A stretch of 39,516 bases of DNA from Bacillus massiliigorillae (lineage in GTDB: Bacteria; Bacillota; Bacilli; Bacillales; DSM-1321): NCBI RefSeq assembly GCF_000380245.2, contig NZ_HG428744.1, positions 227,631 to 267,146 on the forward strand. Reading direction: 5' to 3'. The position numbers and the translations under genes were made by a program. Under the pieces are notes generated by a model, which saw only the letters and a list, made by a program, of their open reading frames with translations, had not been told where the DNA came from and did not search any database. Shown here one piece after another: positions 24,997 to 33,476 of this stretch. Every line of letters begins with the position of its first letter. Position 1 is the first letter of the stretch.

Positions 24997-27348
24997 TTAC
25001 GTATGTTTCACACGATCCTTAACTTCAGCTTTCTTCGCATTATTAAATCGATCCACGGTTCCAACTAAATAACCAGTAATTCGTCTAATTCTGTCAAATT
25101 TCATATCGCCTTCATTTTCATTACGACCGCATGCTGGACAAATTTCTCCTTCAATAACACCGGAATAACCACAGATTGGATCACGATCTACAGGATGATT
25201 AATACTACCATACCCAATTCCTAATTCTTTCATCGCACGAATGATACTTTCAAATGCTTCTAAATTATGTGAAGGGTTACCATCCAATTCAATATACGTA
25301 ATATGTCCAGCATTAGTCAGTTCATGGTATGGAGCTTCTGTTTTGATTTTATCAAATGCATTCAACTTATAATAAACAGGTACATGGAAAGAATTCGTAT
25401 AATATTCTCGATCTGTAATGCCCTTAATAACACCAAACTTTTCTTTATCAATGGCTGTGAAACGTCCAGAAAGTCCTTCTGCTGGAGTTGCAATTAATGA
25501 AAAGTTTAAACCATATTTAGAAGCTGCATCATCCATTCGCTTACGCATATGACCAATGATTTGTAATCCTAGCTCTTGAGACTCAGCACTCTCACCATGA
25601 TGCTTACCAGTTAGTGCAACTAAACACTCTGCTAAACCAATAAATCCAATTGTTAAAGTTCCTTGTTTAATAACTTCTGATAATTGATCATCCCACTCCA
25701 AATTCTCAGAACCCTGCCAAATATGCTGCCCCATTAAGAACGGGAAGTTCTTCACACGTTTATTACCTTGTACTTCCATTCTCTCTAATAACTGTTCAAT
25801 TACTAAATCAATTTTTTCATCTAGCTCTTCAAAAAATGCTTCCATATTACTTTCTTGTGCATATACCAACCCATGCTTAATACCAAGACGTGGTAAATTA
25901 ACCGTTGTAAATGAAAGATTTCCTCGCCCACTTACAATTTCAGAGCCACAATTATTTCCTAATACACGTGTGCGGCATCCCATATAAGTCGCTTCTGTCT
26001 CTGGTTTACCTTCCACATAATATTCAGCATTAAAAGGTGCATCCAAGAAACTAAAGTTCGGGAATAGGCGTTTAGCTGACACTCGACACGCTAACTGGAA
26101 TAAATCGTAGTTAGGATCTCCTGGGTTTAGACTAATGCCTTCTTTCACCTTAAAAATTAAAATTGGAAAAATTGGTGTCTCTCCATTTCCTAATCCGCTT
26201 TCTAATGAAAGTAATAAATTCTTTGAAATCATTCTTCCTTCAGCAGACGTATCTGTTCCAAAGTTCACGCTCGAAAAAGGCACTTGAGCTCCCGCTCGTG
26301 AATGCATCGTATTTAAGTTATGAATAAATGCTTCCATTGCTTGATATGTCTTTTGATTCGTTTCTAATTGTGCTTCTTTATAAGAGAAACTTTGAATTTT
26401 ATCGACAAGCAGCTCCTCAATCGAGAAACGACTCATTAAGAGCTTTTTCTCCATAGCCTTATAAGTATCTGCCAAAGTTAATTGCAACGGCGTACCGCTT
26501 AACGCTTCAGCTTCTTGCACTAATTCTTTTAAGCCGTTCACTTCTTCCAGATTTTCAAAAAGCTGTATCGCCTTACGTAAATGATTAACGTATGACTTTT
26601 TGAATGTTTTCTTCACGCCATCAGCTAGACCATAATCAAAGAAAGGAATACTTTGACCTCCGTGCTGGTCATTCTGATTACTTTGAATTGCAATAGCAGC
26701 TAGAGCTGCATAGCTAGCAATATCATTTGGCTCACGTAAAAAACCATGCCCCGTTGAAAATCCACCTTTAAAAAGCTTCTTCACATCAATTTGACAGCAA
26801 GTTAGAGTACCCATATTTAAGAAATCCATATCATGAATGTGAATATCACCACAATCATGAGCATGCGTATACTCTGGCTTCAAAATATTTGTTTTACAAA
26901 ATTCCTTTGATACTGTACTTCCATATTGAAGCATGGTACCCATTGCTGTATTCCCATCAATATTAGCATTCTCACGCTTAATATCGGCTGCATCAGCATC
27001 TAAAAAAGTAATTTCTTTAATCGAATTCATTAATCTACTTTTGGAATCACGAATTCTGCTTCGCTCTCCACGATATAAAATATATTGCTCACTAGTTTTC
27101 ACATGACCATTCTTAATTAATGTTCTCACTACTATATCTTGTATATCTTCAACACTAGGAATACTACCCACAAATCGCTCGTTAATAATTGAAATGACTT
27201 CATTTGCTAACTCGATTGCGATATGTTGATCTACTTGTTTACCCTCTCTACTAGCTACTTGCTCCGCCGCTAAATAGATAGCATTTGTAATTTTATCCTT
27301 CTTAAATAAACTTACTCTACCGTCGCGTTTACATACTTGATCAATCAT
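24997..27348 (-). CDS. nrdD: Anaerobic (class III) ribonucleoside-triphosphate reductase
   Basis: NrdD reduces NTPs to dNTPs without oxygen. The 783 residues open with an ATP-cone (KRDGRVSLFKKDKITNAI, about 6-95). The catalytic barrel carries CGDIHIHDMDFLN and TLTCCQIDV. The C-terminus has a zinc-ribbon (CGYSGVIEGEICPACG) and the glycyl-radical site RRITGYLVGTVDRFN. The first zinc ligand of the ribbon appears to be Asp (DPIC) rather than Cys. I moved the start to ATG 27348 because AGGGGG lies just ahead of it; the in-frame ATG at 27399 would overlap the NrdR box and add 17 unrelated residues. nrdG follows by 19 nt. Confidence 0.96.
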   Translation of the reverse strand: MIDQVCKRDGRVSLFKKDKITNAIYLAAEQVASREGKQVDQHIAIELANEVISIINERFVGSIPSVEDIQDIVVRTLIKNGHVKTSEQYILYRGERSRIRDSKSRLMNSIKEITFLDADAADIKRENANIDGNTAMGTMLQYGSTVSKEFCKTNILKPEYTHAHDCGDIHIHDMDFLNMGTLTCCQIDVKKLFKGGFSTGHGFLREPNDIASYAALAAIAIQSNQNDQHGGQSIPFFDYGLADGVKKTFKKSYVNHLRKAIQLFENLEEVNGLKELVQEAEALSGTPLQLTLADTYKAMEKKLLMSRFSIEELLVDKIQSFSYKEAQLETNQKTYQAMEAFIHNLNTMHSRAGAQVPFSSVNFGTDTSAEGRMISKNLLLSLESGLGNGETPIFPILIFKVKEGISLNPGDPNYDLFQLACRVSAKRLFPNFSFLDAPFNAEYYVEGKPETEATYMGCRTRVLGNNCGSEIVSGRGNLSFTTVNLPRLGIKHGLVYAQESNMEAFFEELDEKIDLVIEQLLERMEVQGNKRVKNFPFLMGQHIWQGSENLEWDDQLSEVIKQGTLTIGFIGLAECLVALTGKHHGESAESQELGLQIIGHMRKRMDDAASKYGLNFSLIATPAEGLSGRFTAIDKEKFGVIKGITDREYYTNSFHVPVYYKLNAFDKIKTEAPYHELTNAGHITYIELDGNPSHNLEAFESIIRAMKELGIGYGSINHPVDRDPICGYSGVIEGEICPACGRNENEGDMKFDRIRRITGYLVGTVDRFNNAKKAEVKDRVKHT

Positions 27349-27364
27349 CTTAATCCCCCTAGGC

Positions 27365-27418
27365 ACCATATATTGATAAAAACACCTAAATAAATACAAT
27401 ATATAGTTTATATGTCAA
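27365..27418 (-). promoter_or_regulatory. nrdDG promoter region with an NrdR-box pair
   Basis: Two 12-bp sites, ACCATATATTGA (27365-27376) and ACAATATATAGT (27396-27407), resemble the NrdR box ACACWATATWGT. Their centres are 31 bp apart, the three-turn spacing usual for NrdR operators. A consensus -35 TTGACA (27413-27418, minus strand) is present; the -10 is weak (ATTTAT at 27390-27395). NrdR would repress when dATP is high. Confidence 0.65.
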
Positions 27419-27448
27419 AAAAAATCCCCTTTAACTCAAGTTAAAGGG
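27417..27448 (-). terminator. Terminator downstream of the TetR gene
   Basis: A perfect 10-bp stem CCCTTTAACT/AGTTAAAGGG (27427-27448) with a 2-nt loop is followed on the minus strand by GA and eight Ts. The T-run overlaps the -35 of nrdD, so terminator and promoter are fused. Confidence 0.8.
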
Positions 27449-27589
27449 CTCAGCCGTCTATAAATCTTAATCTATCAAAATACAAATTCATCGTCAATCT
27501 CCGCAAAAAAATATTCTAGTATTGTAAATTAATCTTGCAAAAAAGTTCACTTTTTATTCATTTACTCGTATTTTATTTACCAAAAATAT

Positions 27590-28243
27590 TTACTTTGCAC
27601 GTAAATAATCCAAAAAAATATTTTTCAAAATCTTATGTTGTTTTTCAAATTCACAACCTGATTCCGTAATAGAAATACTTTGAAAAATCGTTAACTTTCT
27701 AGAAAAACTTGCAAATGCATATGTAATAGAGATGAATGCTTCTGTTATTTCAATATCCGTTCGAATCGATCCATCCAATTTTCCCTGTTCTATAATCGCT
27801 TCAAAAATTTTAGAGGTTCTATTAATCGCAGCAAAATAATTCTCAATACCTTCTAACGGCTGTTCAGAAAGTGCAGCATAGCTTTCAAAAGCATCTAGTA
27901 ATCTTGTATGATTTTGAAACTCAGACAAGTTTAACGACATAAAAAAATCAAACATTTGATCAAGCTTTTCTATACAAGGTATGTCTAGATTATTAACCGA
28001 TTCGAATATAGCAATTTTCTTTTCCATTATATGAACCGCTACAGATACAACTAGCTTCTCTTTTCTAGGAAAGTAACGAAATACAGTAGCTACACCTATC
28101 CCCTCTTCATCAGCAATATCTTGCATGGTGGTCTTTTCAAATCCTTTTACTAAAAATAATTTTTCCGCTGTCTCAATAATACTTTTCATTCTTCTATTCC
28201 TACCATCAAGACGTTCTTGGGATAACCTTTCGAGAGGATTCAT
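27590..28243 (-). CDS. TetR/AcrR family transcriptional regulator
   Basis: A 217-residue one-component regulator. The N-terminal helix-turn-helix is clear: ILxxAxxLF-type helix 1 (SIIETAEKLFLVKGFEKTT), then MQDIADEEGIGVATVFRYFPRKEKL, about residues 19-60. The helical C-terminal ligand-binding domain is not recognisable beyond the family. I set the start at ATG 28243 (MNPLERLSQ), which has AAAGGAG 11 nt ahead, not the in-frame ATG at 28291, which lies inside the predicted promoter. It is divergent from the FAD dehydrogenase gene, separated by 218 nt holding paired palindromes, so it most likely represses that operon. The ligand is unknown. Confidence 0.9.
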   Translation of the reverse strand: MNPLERLSQERLDGRNRRMKSIIETAEKLFLVKGFEKTTMQDIADEEGIGVATVFRYFPRKEKLVVSVAVHIMEKKIAIFESVNNLDIPCIEKLDQMFDFFMSLNLSEFQNHTRLLDAFESYAALSEQPLEGIENYFAAINRTSKIFEAIIEQGKLDGSIRTDIEITEAFISITYAFASFSRKLTIFQSISITESGCEFEKQHKILKNIFLDYLRAK

Positions 28244-28281
28244 GATTATAACAACTCCTTTGAACATTTCAATTGTAGAGT

Positions 28282-28310
28282 ATGCTAACAAACCACCTCC
28301 GAATTGTCAA
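28282..28310 (-). promoter_or_regulatory. Promoter of the TetR gene
   Basis: On the minus strand a perfect -35 TTGACA (28305-28310), a 17-nt spacer and TAGCAT (28282-28287) lie about 40 nt ahead of the chosen start. Confidence 0.65.
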
Positions 28311-28350
28311 TTTTATGAAAATAGGTGTAGCATTTGGATAATTAAGGATA

Positions 28351-28406
28351 TATAATAGTTTCATAGTCATGATAGTAAGGCTATCACTATGATATTCGTT
28401 CTATCA
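28351..28406 (+). promoter_or_regulatory. Promoter -10 and tandem palindromic operators of the dehydrogenase operon
   Basis: A perfect TATAAT (28351-28356, with no good -35) is followed by two 17-bp palindromes of identical form: TGATAGTAAGGCTATCA (28370-28386) and TGATATTCGTTCTATCA (28390-28406). Both are TGATA-N7-TATCA, with centres 20 bp apart, on the same face of the helix. They are the likely binding sites of the adjacent TetR regulator, placed downstream of the predicted start. Confidence 0.68.
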
Positions 28407-28416
28407 CGACAAGAAA

Positions 28417-28430
28417 AGAAAACGCTTTCT
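28417..28430 (+). promoter_or_regulatory. Possible cre site ahead of the dehydrogenase gene
   Basis: AGAAAACGCTTTCT matches the CcpA consensus TGWAANCGNTNWCA at 12 of 14 positions, failing only the outermost bases, and is itself nearly palindromic. It lies between the operators and the ribosome site. Confidence 0.4.
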
Positions 28431-28461
28431 TTAAATCTAATTACGTAAGGGAGAGTAATTT

Positions 28462-30108
28462 ATGCCAGCAAAAAAACCAGCTTCATGGGACTATGAAACC
28501 GATGTTGTTGTACTCGGAACAGGTGGTGCTGCCCTTGTCTCAGCCATTTTAGCACATGACAATGGAGCTAATGTTATCATTCTCGAAAAAGCAAATCAAA
28601 TAGGAGGAACAACAGCTTTCTCTGGTGGAGTTCCTTGGATACCGATGAATCGTTATATGAAAGAAAAAGGGATTGAAGATTCACGAGAACAGGCATTAAC
28701 ATATCTTCAGCGTTTAACAGGCGGCAAAGTACCTAACCCAGCTTTACTTGAAACATTTGTTGATCATGCTCACAAGATGATTGATTATCTCCATGAAAAT
28801 ACTCCATTAAGATTTGCTATTCCAAAAGACTTCACAGAATACTACACTCAAATTCCTGGCACAACAAAAGGCGGACGTTCATTAGACCCAATGCCTTTCT
28901 CATTAAATGAATTAGGAGAATGGGCAGATAAACTTCGTAACAACCCTGTATTCCCACCATTAACATTAGAAGAAGGCGGAGCCGTCGGTGGCATTGATTA
29001 TATGAAAATCGCTGAACGAATGGAAAACAATATTGTTACGATGGGACGTTCATTAATTGCCTCCCTCTTTAAAGCATGTCTTGATAGAGGAATTCAAGCT
29101 TTTACGGAAACACCAGGTAAAGAATTGGTTATGAATGATAACGGAGAAGTAATTGGCGTTCGCGCTGAACAGAGTGGACAAAACCTTTTCGTAGGTGCTC
29201 GTAAAGGCGTCATTCTGGCAAGCGGTGGCTTCGAGTGGAATCAGGAACTAGTGAAAACATTCTTAAAAGGACATGTTACACATCCCCTATCTCCTAAAGG
29301 AAATACAGGAGATGGACTCATTATGGCAATGGAAGCTGGAGCAGCACTCGGAAATATGAGTGAAGCATGGTGGTACCCAGCCATGCAAGACCCAACTATT
29401 GAGTATGAAGATGATATTTTGACCATCATAGGAAATGGCCGTGGCGGTAAAAACAGCATTATTGTAAACAAGAATGCCAAACGATTTGTAAATGAAGGTA
29501 CTTCCTATATGGATATGCCTAAAGCCTTCTACGAATACGATCCAGTTAAACTAGAGTGGCCTAATGAACCACCTGTATGGATGATTTTTGATTCACAATT
29601 AAAAAACAGTACTATGGTCGTAACTGTTCTTCCAGAGGACCCTGCTCCTGACTGGATGAATCAAGCAGACACTTTACGTGATTTAGCAATCCAACTCGAT
29701 CTTGATCCTAATCAATTAGAAGCTACAGTACAACAATTCAATGAATATGCACGTAATGGAGTAGATCCGGATTTCGGTAGAGGAACTTCCAATTTTGAAG
29801 ACTTTTCAACGAATAATGGTGGAGTTGAAGCAAACTTAGGACCAATCGAGCAAGGCCCTTTCTATGCTATACCTATCTATTACGGTACGCTTGGCACAAA
29901 CGGTGGTCCTCGCATTAATGAAAACGGACAAGTGATTAGCCTAAGAGGTAAAACAATACCTGGGTTATATGCCGCTGGAAATGCGGCGATGGGCGTATTT
30001 GGAGCTACATACCCATCAGCTGGCGGGACAATTGGCCCAGCAATGACATTCGGATATTTAGCTGGTATCGCAATTGGGCAAGAGGAAGCTAGAAGCATTT
30101 TATCTTAA
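28462..30108 (+). CDS. FAD-dependent dehydrogenase, fumarate reductase / 3-ketosteroid dehydrogenase family
   Basis: A 548-residue flavoprotein. The N-terminal dinucleotide-binding motif is VVVLGTGGAALVSAILAHDNGANVIILEK (about residues 15-43), followed by GGTTAFSGGVPWIP, which is typical of the succinate dehydrogenase/fumarate reductase flavoprotein superfamily. The mid-region GRSLDP and the C-terminal GPFYAIPIYYGTLGTNGG...GLYAAGNAAMGVFGATYPSAGGTIGPAMTFGYLAG resemble 3-oxosteroid 1-dehydrogenases (KstD). There is no signal peptide, so it is cytoplasmic. AAGGGAGAG precedes the ATG. It is followed after 24 nt by an SRPBCC gene. The substrate is unknown; steroid-like or other enone/enoate compounds are guesses by family. 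Confidence 0.85.
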   Translation: MPAKKPASWDYETDVVVLGTGGAALVSAILAHDNGANVIILEKANQIGGTTAFSGGVPWIPMNRYMKEKGIEDSREQALTYLQRLTGGKVPNPALLETFVDHAHKMIDYLHENTPLRFAIPKDFTEYYTQIPGTTKGGRSLDPMPFSLNELGEWADKLRNNPVFPPLTLEEGGAVGGIDYMKIAERMENNIVTMGRSLIASLFKACLDRGIQAFTETPGKELVMNDNGEVIGVRAEQSGQNLFVGARKGVILASGGFEWNQELVKTFLKGHVTHPLSPKGNTGDGLIMAMEAGAALGNMSEAWWYPAMQDPTIEYEDDILTIIGNGRGGKNSIIVNKNAKRFVNEGTSYMDMPKAFYEYDPVKLEWPNEPPVWMIFDSQLKNSTMVVTVLPEDPAPDWMNQADTLRDLAIQLDLDPNQLEATVQQFNEYARNGVDPDFGRGTSNFEDFSTNNGGVEANLGPIEQGPFYAIPIYYGTLGTNGGPRINENGQVISLRGKTIPGLYAAGNAAMGVFGATYPSAGGTIGPAMTFGYLAGIAIGQEEARSILS

Positions 30109-30132
30109 TATATAGTGAAAGTAGGGATTTGT

Positions 30133-30588
30133 ATGCCAAGTGGTATCCATCAAGTAGAACTTGATTTGTCGATTGAACAAATATGGGATTTTGTAAAAGA
30201 TATGAATAAATGGGCTCCTCTCGTACCTGGCTATATTACGCATGAAATTCTAACTGAAAAACAATCCACTTGGGAATTCAAAGGTGATATTGGCATTATG
30301 AAAAAAAAGGTTCGCCTACAAATTGATATTAAAGAATGGATTGAACCATCTACTGTTACCTTTGATTTAAAAGGTTTGAATGAAAACTTCGGCGGTGACG
30401 GCTATTTTAAAGCAGAAATAATTAATGAAAATAAAACGCTTATGACGGGTAGTCTCGATATTACCGCTTCTGGAAAAATGGGACCAATGATTAATGTAAT
30501 CTTGAAAAAATTTGTTCCGCAAACAGCAACTGAATTAACAGATGCTATTGCAGCAAAAATACAAGAAGTGAATGGTATAAATGTATAA
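30133..30588 (+). CDS. SRPBCC / CoxG-like protein
   Basis: A 151-residue protein with the START-like SRPBCC fold: VELDLSIEQIWDFVKDMNKWAPLVPGYITHEI at the N-terminus, alternating beta strands, and a long C-terminal helix (PMINVILKKFVPQTATELTDAIAAKI). It is close to the CoxG family (carbon monoxide dehydrogenase subunit G-like), whose members bind hydrophobic ligands or help load redox enzymes; no CO dehydrogenase is nearby. I chose ATG 30133 behind GTAGGG; a GTG at 30115 is in frame but too close to the upstream stop. It forms an operon with the dehydrogenase and may hand substrate to it. Confidence 0.8.
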   Translation: MPSGIHQVELDLSIEQIWDFVKDMNKWAPLVPGYITHEILTEKQSTWEFKGDIGIMKKKVRLQIDIKEWIEPSTVTFDLKGLNENFGGDGYFKAEIINENKTLMTGSLDITASGKMGPMINVILKKFVPQTATELTDAIAAKIQEVNGINV

Positions 30589-30640
30589 AGAAAACCTAGA
30601 ATGAATTGGTTTATGAATGAGTATGAGTTGAACATAAAAT

Positions 30641-30681
30641 AAGAAAAAGGTCTCATCAGCATTTGATGAGACCTTTTTCTT
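30641..30681. terminator. Bidirectional terminator between the SRPBCC gene and fruA
   Basis: An 18-bp perfect inverted repeat AAGAAAAAGGTCTCATCA (30641-30658) and its complement (30664-30681), with loop GCATT, has A/T-rich outer arms that give U-tracts in both directions. The base of the stem overlaps the fruA stop codon. Confidence 0.93.
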
Positions 30682-32542
30682 ACATTTTTTCTTGTACTGG
30701 CTTCTTCCAGAAACCAACTAGAACAGCCGTGATAATTGAACCAATCATTAAAGATATAAAGTACATGAATGGGTTTTTAACTGCCCATAATACGAAGATT
30801 CCTCCATGAGGAGCTTGAAGTGTACATCCGAAGCATAACGCAAGACCACCAGCAACTGCTGCACCAATTACAGAACTTACAATGACACGAATTGGATCTG
30901 CAGCAGCAAATGGAATCGCACCTTCTGTAATGAAAGATGCACCCATGATGTAGTTTGTTTTCCCTGCATCTTTTTCAGCCTTCGTAAATTTGCTCTTAAA
31001 GAATGTTGTTGCAAGAGCTAAACCTAGTGGTGGAACCATACCACCAATCATAACTGCTGCTTGAGGAGCATAGTTACCTGCATCAATCATGGCAATACCA
31101 AATGTGAAAGCTGCTTTATTGATTGGACCACCCATATCAACTGCCATCATACCCGCTAGGATGATACCAAGAAGTACAATATTTGTACCTGTTAAACCAT
31201 TTAACCAGTTTGTTAAACCATCCATTAAGAACTTAACAGGTGTATTCACAACGAAAATCATAATAAGACCAGTTAAAAGAATACCGAAGAATGGATATAG
31301 TAAAACAGGCTTAATTCCTTCAAATGATTGAGGTAAACCAGCAAAAAGTTTCTTTAAACCAATTACGATATAACCAGCTAAGAAACCAGCTATTAAACCG
31401 CCAAGGAAACCAGCTCCACCTGAAGCTGCTAACATACCACCAACTAAACCAGGTGCTAAACCAGGACGATCTGCAATACCCATAGCAATGAAACCAGCAA
31501 GAACTGGTACTAATAATGCAAACGCATTACCGCCACCAATAGTATTTAGCGCTTCTGCTAATGTTCCTTCTGCTTTAAATCCACCAATTAAGAATGATAA
31601 CGCAATTAATAGACCTCCACCAACAACTAAAGGTAGCATGTTCGAAACACCATTCATTAATGGCTTATAGAAATATGATTTTCCACCTTTTGATGATTCA
31701 TCATTTGAGCTAGATTGACCACTTGCTTTATACACTGGTGCATCTTGATTTACTGCTCTATTTAGTAGCTCTTCTGTTTTTCGAATACCAGCTGCTACAG
31801 GCACTTCAATTACGTGTTTACCATCAAAGCGATCCATGTCTACTTTTTTATCAGCCGCTACGATAATTGTTGTAGCTTTAGCGATTTCTTCGTCCGTTAA
31901 TTTATTTTTAACACCTGTTGAACCGTTCGTTTCAGCTTTAAAAGGAATACCTAATTCTTTTGCCTTCGCTTTTAATGCATCTGCTGCCATATACGTATGA
32001 GCAATACCTGTTGGACATGCTGTTACAGCTAGAATTAATTTCTCATCTTCTTTCGTTTCTACAACCGTTTCTTGCTCTCCATCTTCTTCTGACTCTTTAC
32101 GGTCAATGATAGAGATTACTTCATCTGGTGAAGATGCCCCTAATAATTCTTTACGGAATGCTTCATCCATTAATAGTGAAGATAAGCGTGATAAAGTTTC
32201 TAAATGCTCATTATTTGCTCCAGCACTAGCCGCAATCATGAATAATAGATGTGCAGGTTGACCATCTAATGATTCATAATCCACACCTTCAGCAGACTTA
32301 GCGAAACAAATCGCTGGGATTTTAACCGCTTCAGTCTTCGCATGAGGAATAGCAATACCTTCACCGATTCCTGTTGTACTTTGTGATTCCCTTTTTAAAA
32401 TAGCTTCTCTGAAAGCTTCTAAATCATTTAAACGTCCAGCTTCATTTAACTTAGCTGACATTTCATCTATTGCTGCTTCTTTTGAGTTAGCAGCTAAACT
32501 AATAATGACTGTATCTTTTTTCAATAAGTCTGTAATTCTCAT
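30680..32542 (-). CDS. fruA: PTS fructose transporter EIIABC
   Basis: FruA imports fructose and phosphorylates it to fructose-1-phosphate. The 620 residues are arranged A-B-C. EIIA (about 1-150) has the phosphorylated His at about 67 in GIAIPHAKT. EIIB (about 168-265) has Cys at about 176 in VTACPTGIAHTYMAAD. EIIC (about 285-615) is a multi-pass membrane domain with GADRPGLAPG-like, GGPINKAAF and ITEGAIPFAAADP motifs. It is last in fruR-fruK-fruA, 22 nt after fruK, and stops within a bidirectional terminator. The nearby manP has the same modules in B-C-A order. Confidence 0.95.
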   Translation of the reverse strand: MRITDLLKKDTVIISLAANSKEAAIDEMSAKLNEAGRLNDLEAFREAILKRESQSTTGIGEGIAIPHAKTEAVKIPAICFAKSAEGVDYESLDGQPAHLLFMIAASAGANNEHLETLSRLSSLLMDEAFRKELLGASSPDEVISIIDRKESEEDGEQETVVETKEDEKLILAVTACPTGIAHTYMAADALKAKAKELGIPFKAETNGSTGVKNKLTDEEIAKATTIIVAADKKVDMDRFDGKHVIEVPVAAGIRKTEELLNRAVNQDAPVYKASGQSSSNDESSKGGKSYFYKPLMNGVSNMLPLVVGGGLLIALSFLIGGFKAEGTLAEALNTIGGGNAFALLVPVLAGFIAMGIADRPGLAPGLVGGMLAASGGAGFLGGLIAGFLAGYIVIGLKKLFAGLPQSFEGIKPVLLYPFFGILLTGLIMIFVVNTPVKFLMDGLTNWLNGLTGTNIVLLGIILAGMMAVDMGGPINKAAFTFGIAMIDAGNYAPQAAVMIGGMVPPLGLALATTFFKSKFTKAEKDAGKTNYIMGASFITEGAIPFAAADPIRVIVSSVIGAAVAGGLALCFGCTLQAPHGGIFVLWAVKNPFMYFISLMIGSIITAVLVGFWKKPVQEKM

Positions 32543-32564
32543 GATGTTATCATTCCTCGCTGCA

Positions 32565-33476
32565 TTAAAGTTTAGTTATTTGCACTTGATCCAGTAAAGA
32601 ATCTATTTTTTCTTTTGATGCTAAATCACGACTGAAAGCTGTCGCACTTCCTGTTGCAACGGCATATTTGAAAGCTTTCACGAAATCATTTTCCGTCGTG
32701 TATGTTCCAATAAAGCCCGCTACAAGTGAATCACCAGCTCCAACTGAGTTTAATACCTTACCCTTAGGAATCGTCGCTGTATAAGTTGCCTCTTTCGTAA
32801 ACAATAGAGCACCAGCTCCAGCCATTGAAACAATTACATTCTCTGCACCCATTTCAACTACTTTACGTCCATAAGGAATTACTTCTTCTACCGTTTCAAT
32901 CTTCGTACCGAATAAATCGCTAAGTTCATGATGATTCGGTTTTACTAAGAATGGCTTATCTTTCAATACTTCAGCTAAAATTTTCCCGCCAGCATCTACA
33001 ATTACCTTTACTCCTCGTTGACTATATTTAGATGTTAAATCTGAATACAATGTCTTCGGAAGTGAAGGAGGAATACTTCCTGCTAAAATTAATACATCGC
33101 CTGCTTCTAGTAGCTCTAGCTTTGCATATAATGTTTGAAGATTTTCTTCAGTTAATGAAGGGCCTTGACCGTTTATTTCTGTTTCTTGTCCCGTCTTCAA
33201 CTTAATATTGATTCGAGAATCATCGGCAACGTTTACAAAATCATGAGCAATTCCCTCTGCTTCAATAGAGTCTTGAATAAACTTACCCGTAAAACCACCA
33301 ACAAATCCTAATGCTTTCGTTGGTATACCGATATTGGTTAAAACGCGAGATACATTTATTCCTTTCCCACCTGGAAATTTGCTTTCACGATCAATAACGT
33401 TTAAGGCATCTAGCTGAAATTGGTCAACCTCAACGATATAATCGATAGAAGGGTTTAGTGTTACTGTATAAATCAT
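32565..33476 (-). CDS. fruK: 1-phosphofructokinase
   Basis: FruK phosphorylates fructose-1-phosphate to fructose-1,6-bisphosphate. The 303-residue PfkB-family kinase has the N-terminal TLNPSIDYIVEV, PGGKGINVSRVL near residue 37, and the C-terminal signature NSVGAGDSLVAGFIGTY containing the catalytic Asp. The start ATG overlaps the fruR stop as ATGA, implying coupled translation. fruA follows by 22 nt. Confidence 0.96.
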   Translation of the reverse strand: MIYTVTLNPSIDYIVEVDQFQLDALNVIDRESKFPGGKGINVSRVLTNIGIPTKALGFVGGFTGKFIQDSIEAEGIAHDFVNVADDSRINIKLKTGQETEINGQGPSLTEENLQTLYAKLELLEAGDVLILAGSIPPSLPKTLYSDLTSKYSQRGVKVIVDAGGKILAEVLKDKPFLVKPNHHELSDLFGTKIETVEEVIPYGRKVVEMGAENVIVSMAGAGALLFTKEATYTATIPKGKVLNSVGAGDSLVAGFIGTYTTENDFVKAFKYAVATGSATAFSRDLASKEKIDSLLDQVQITKL

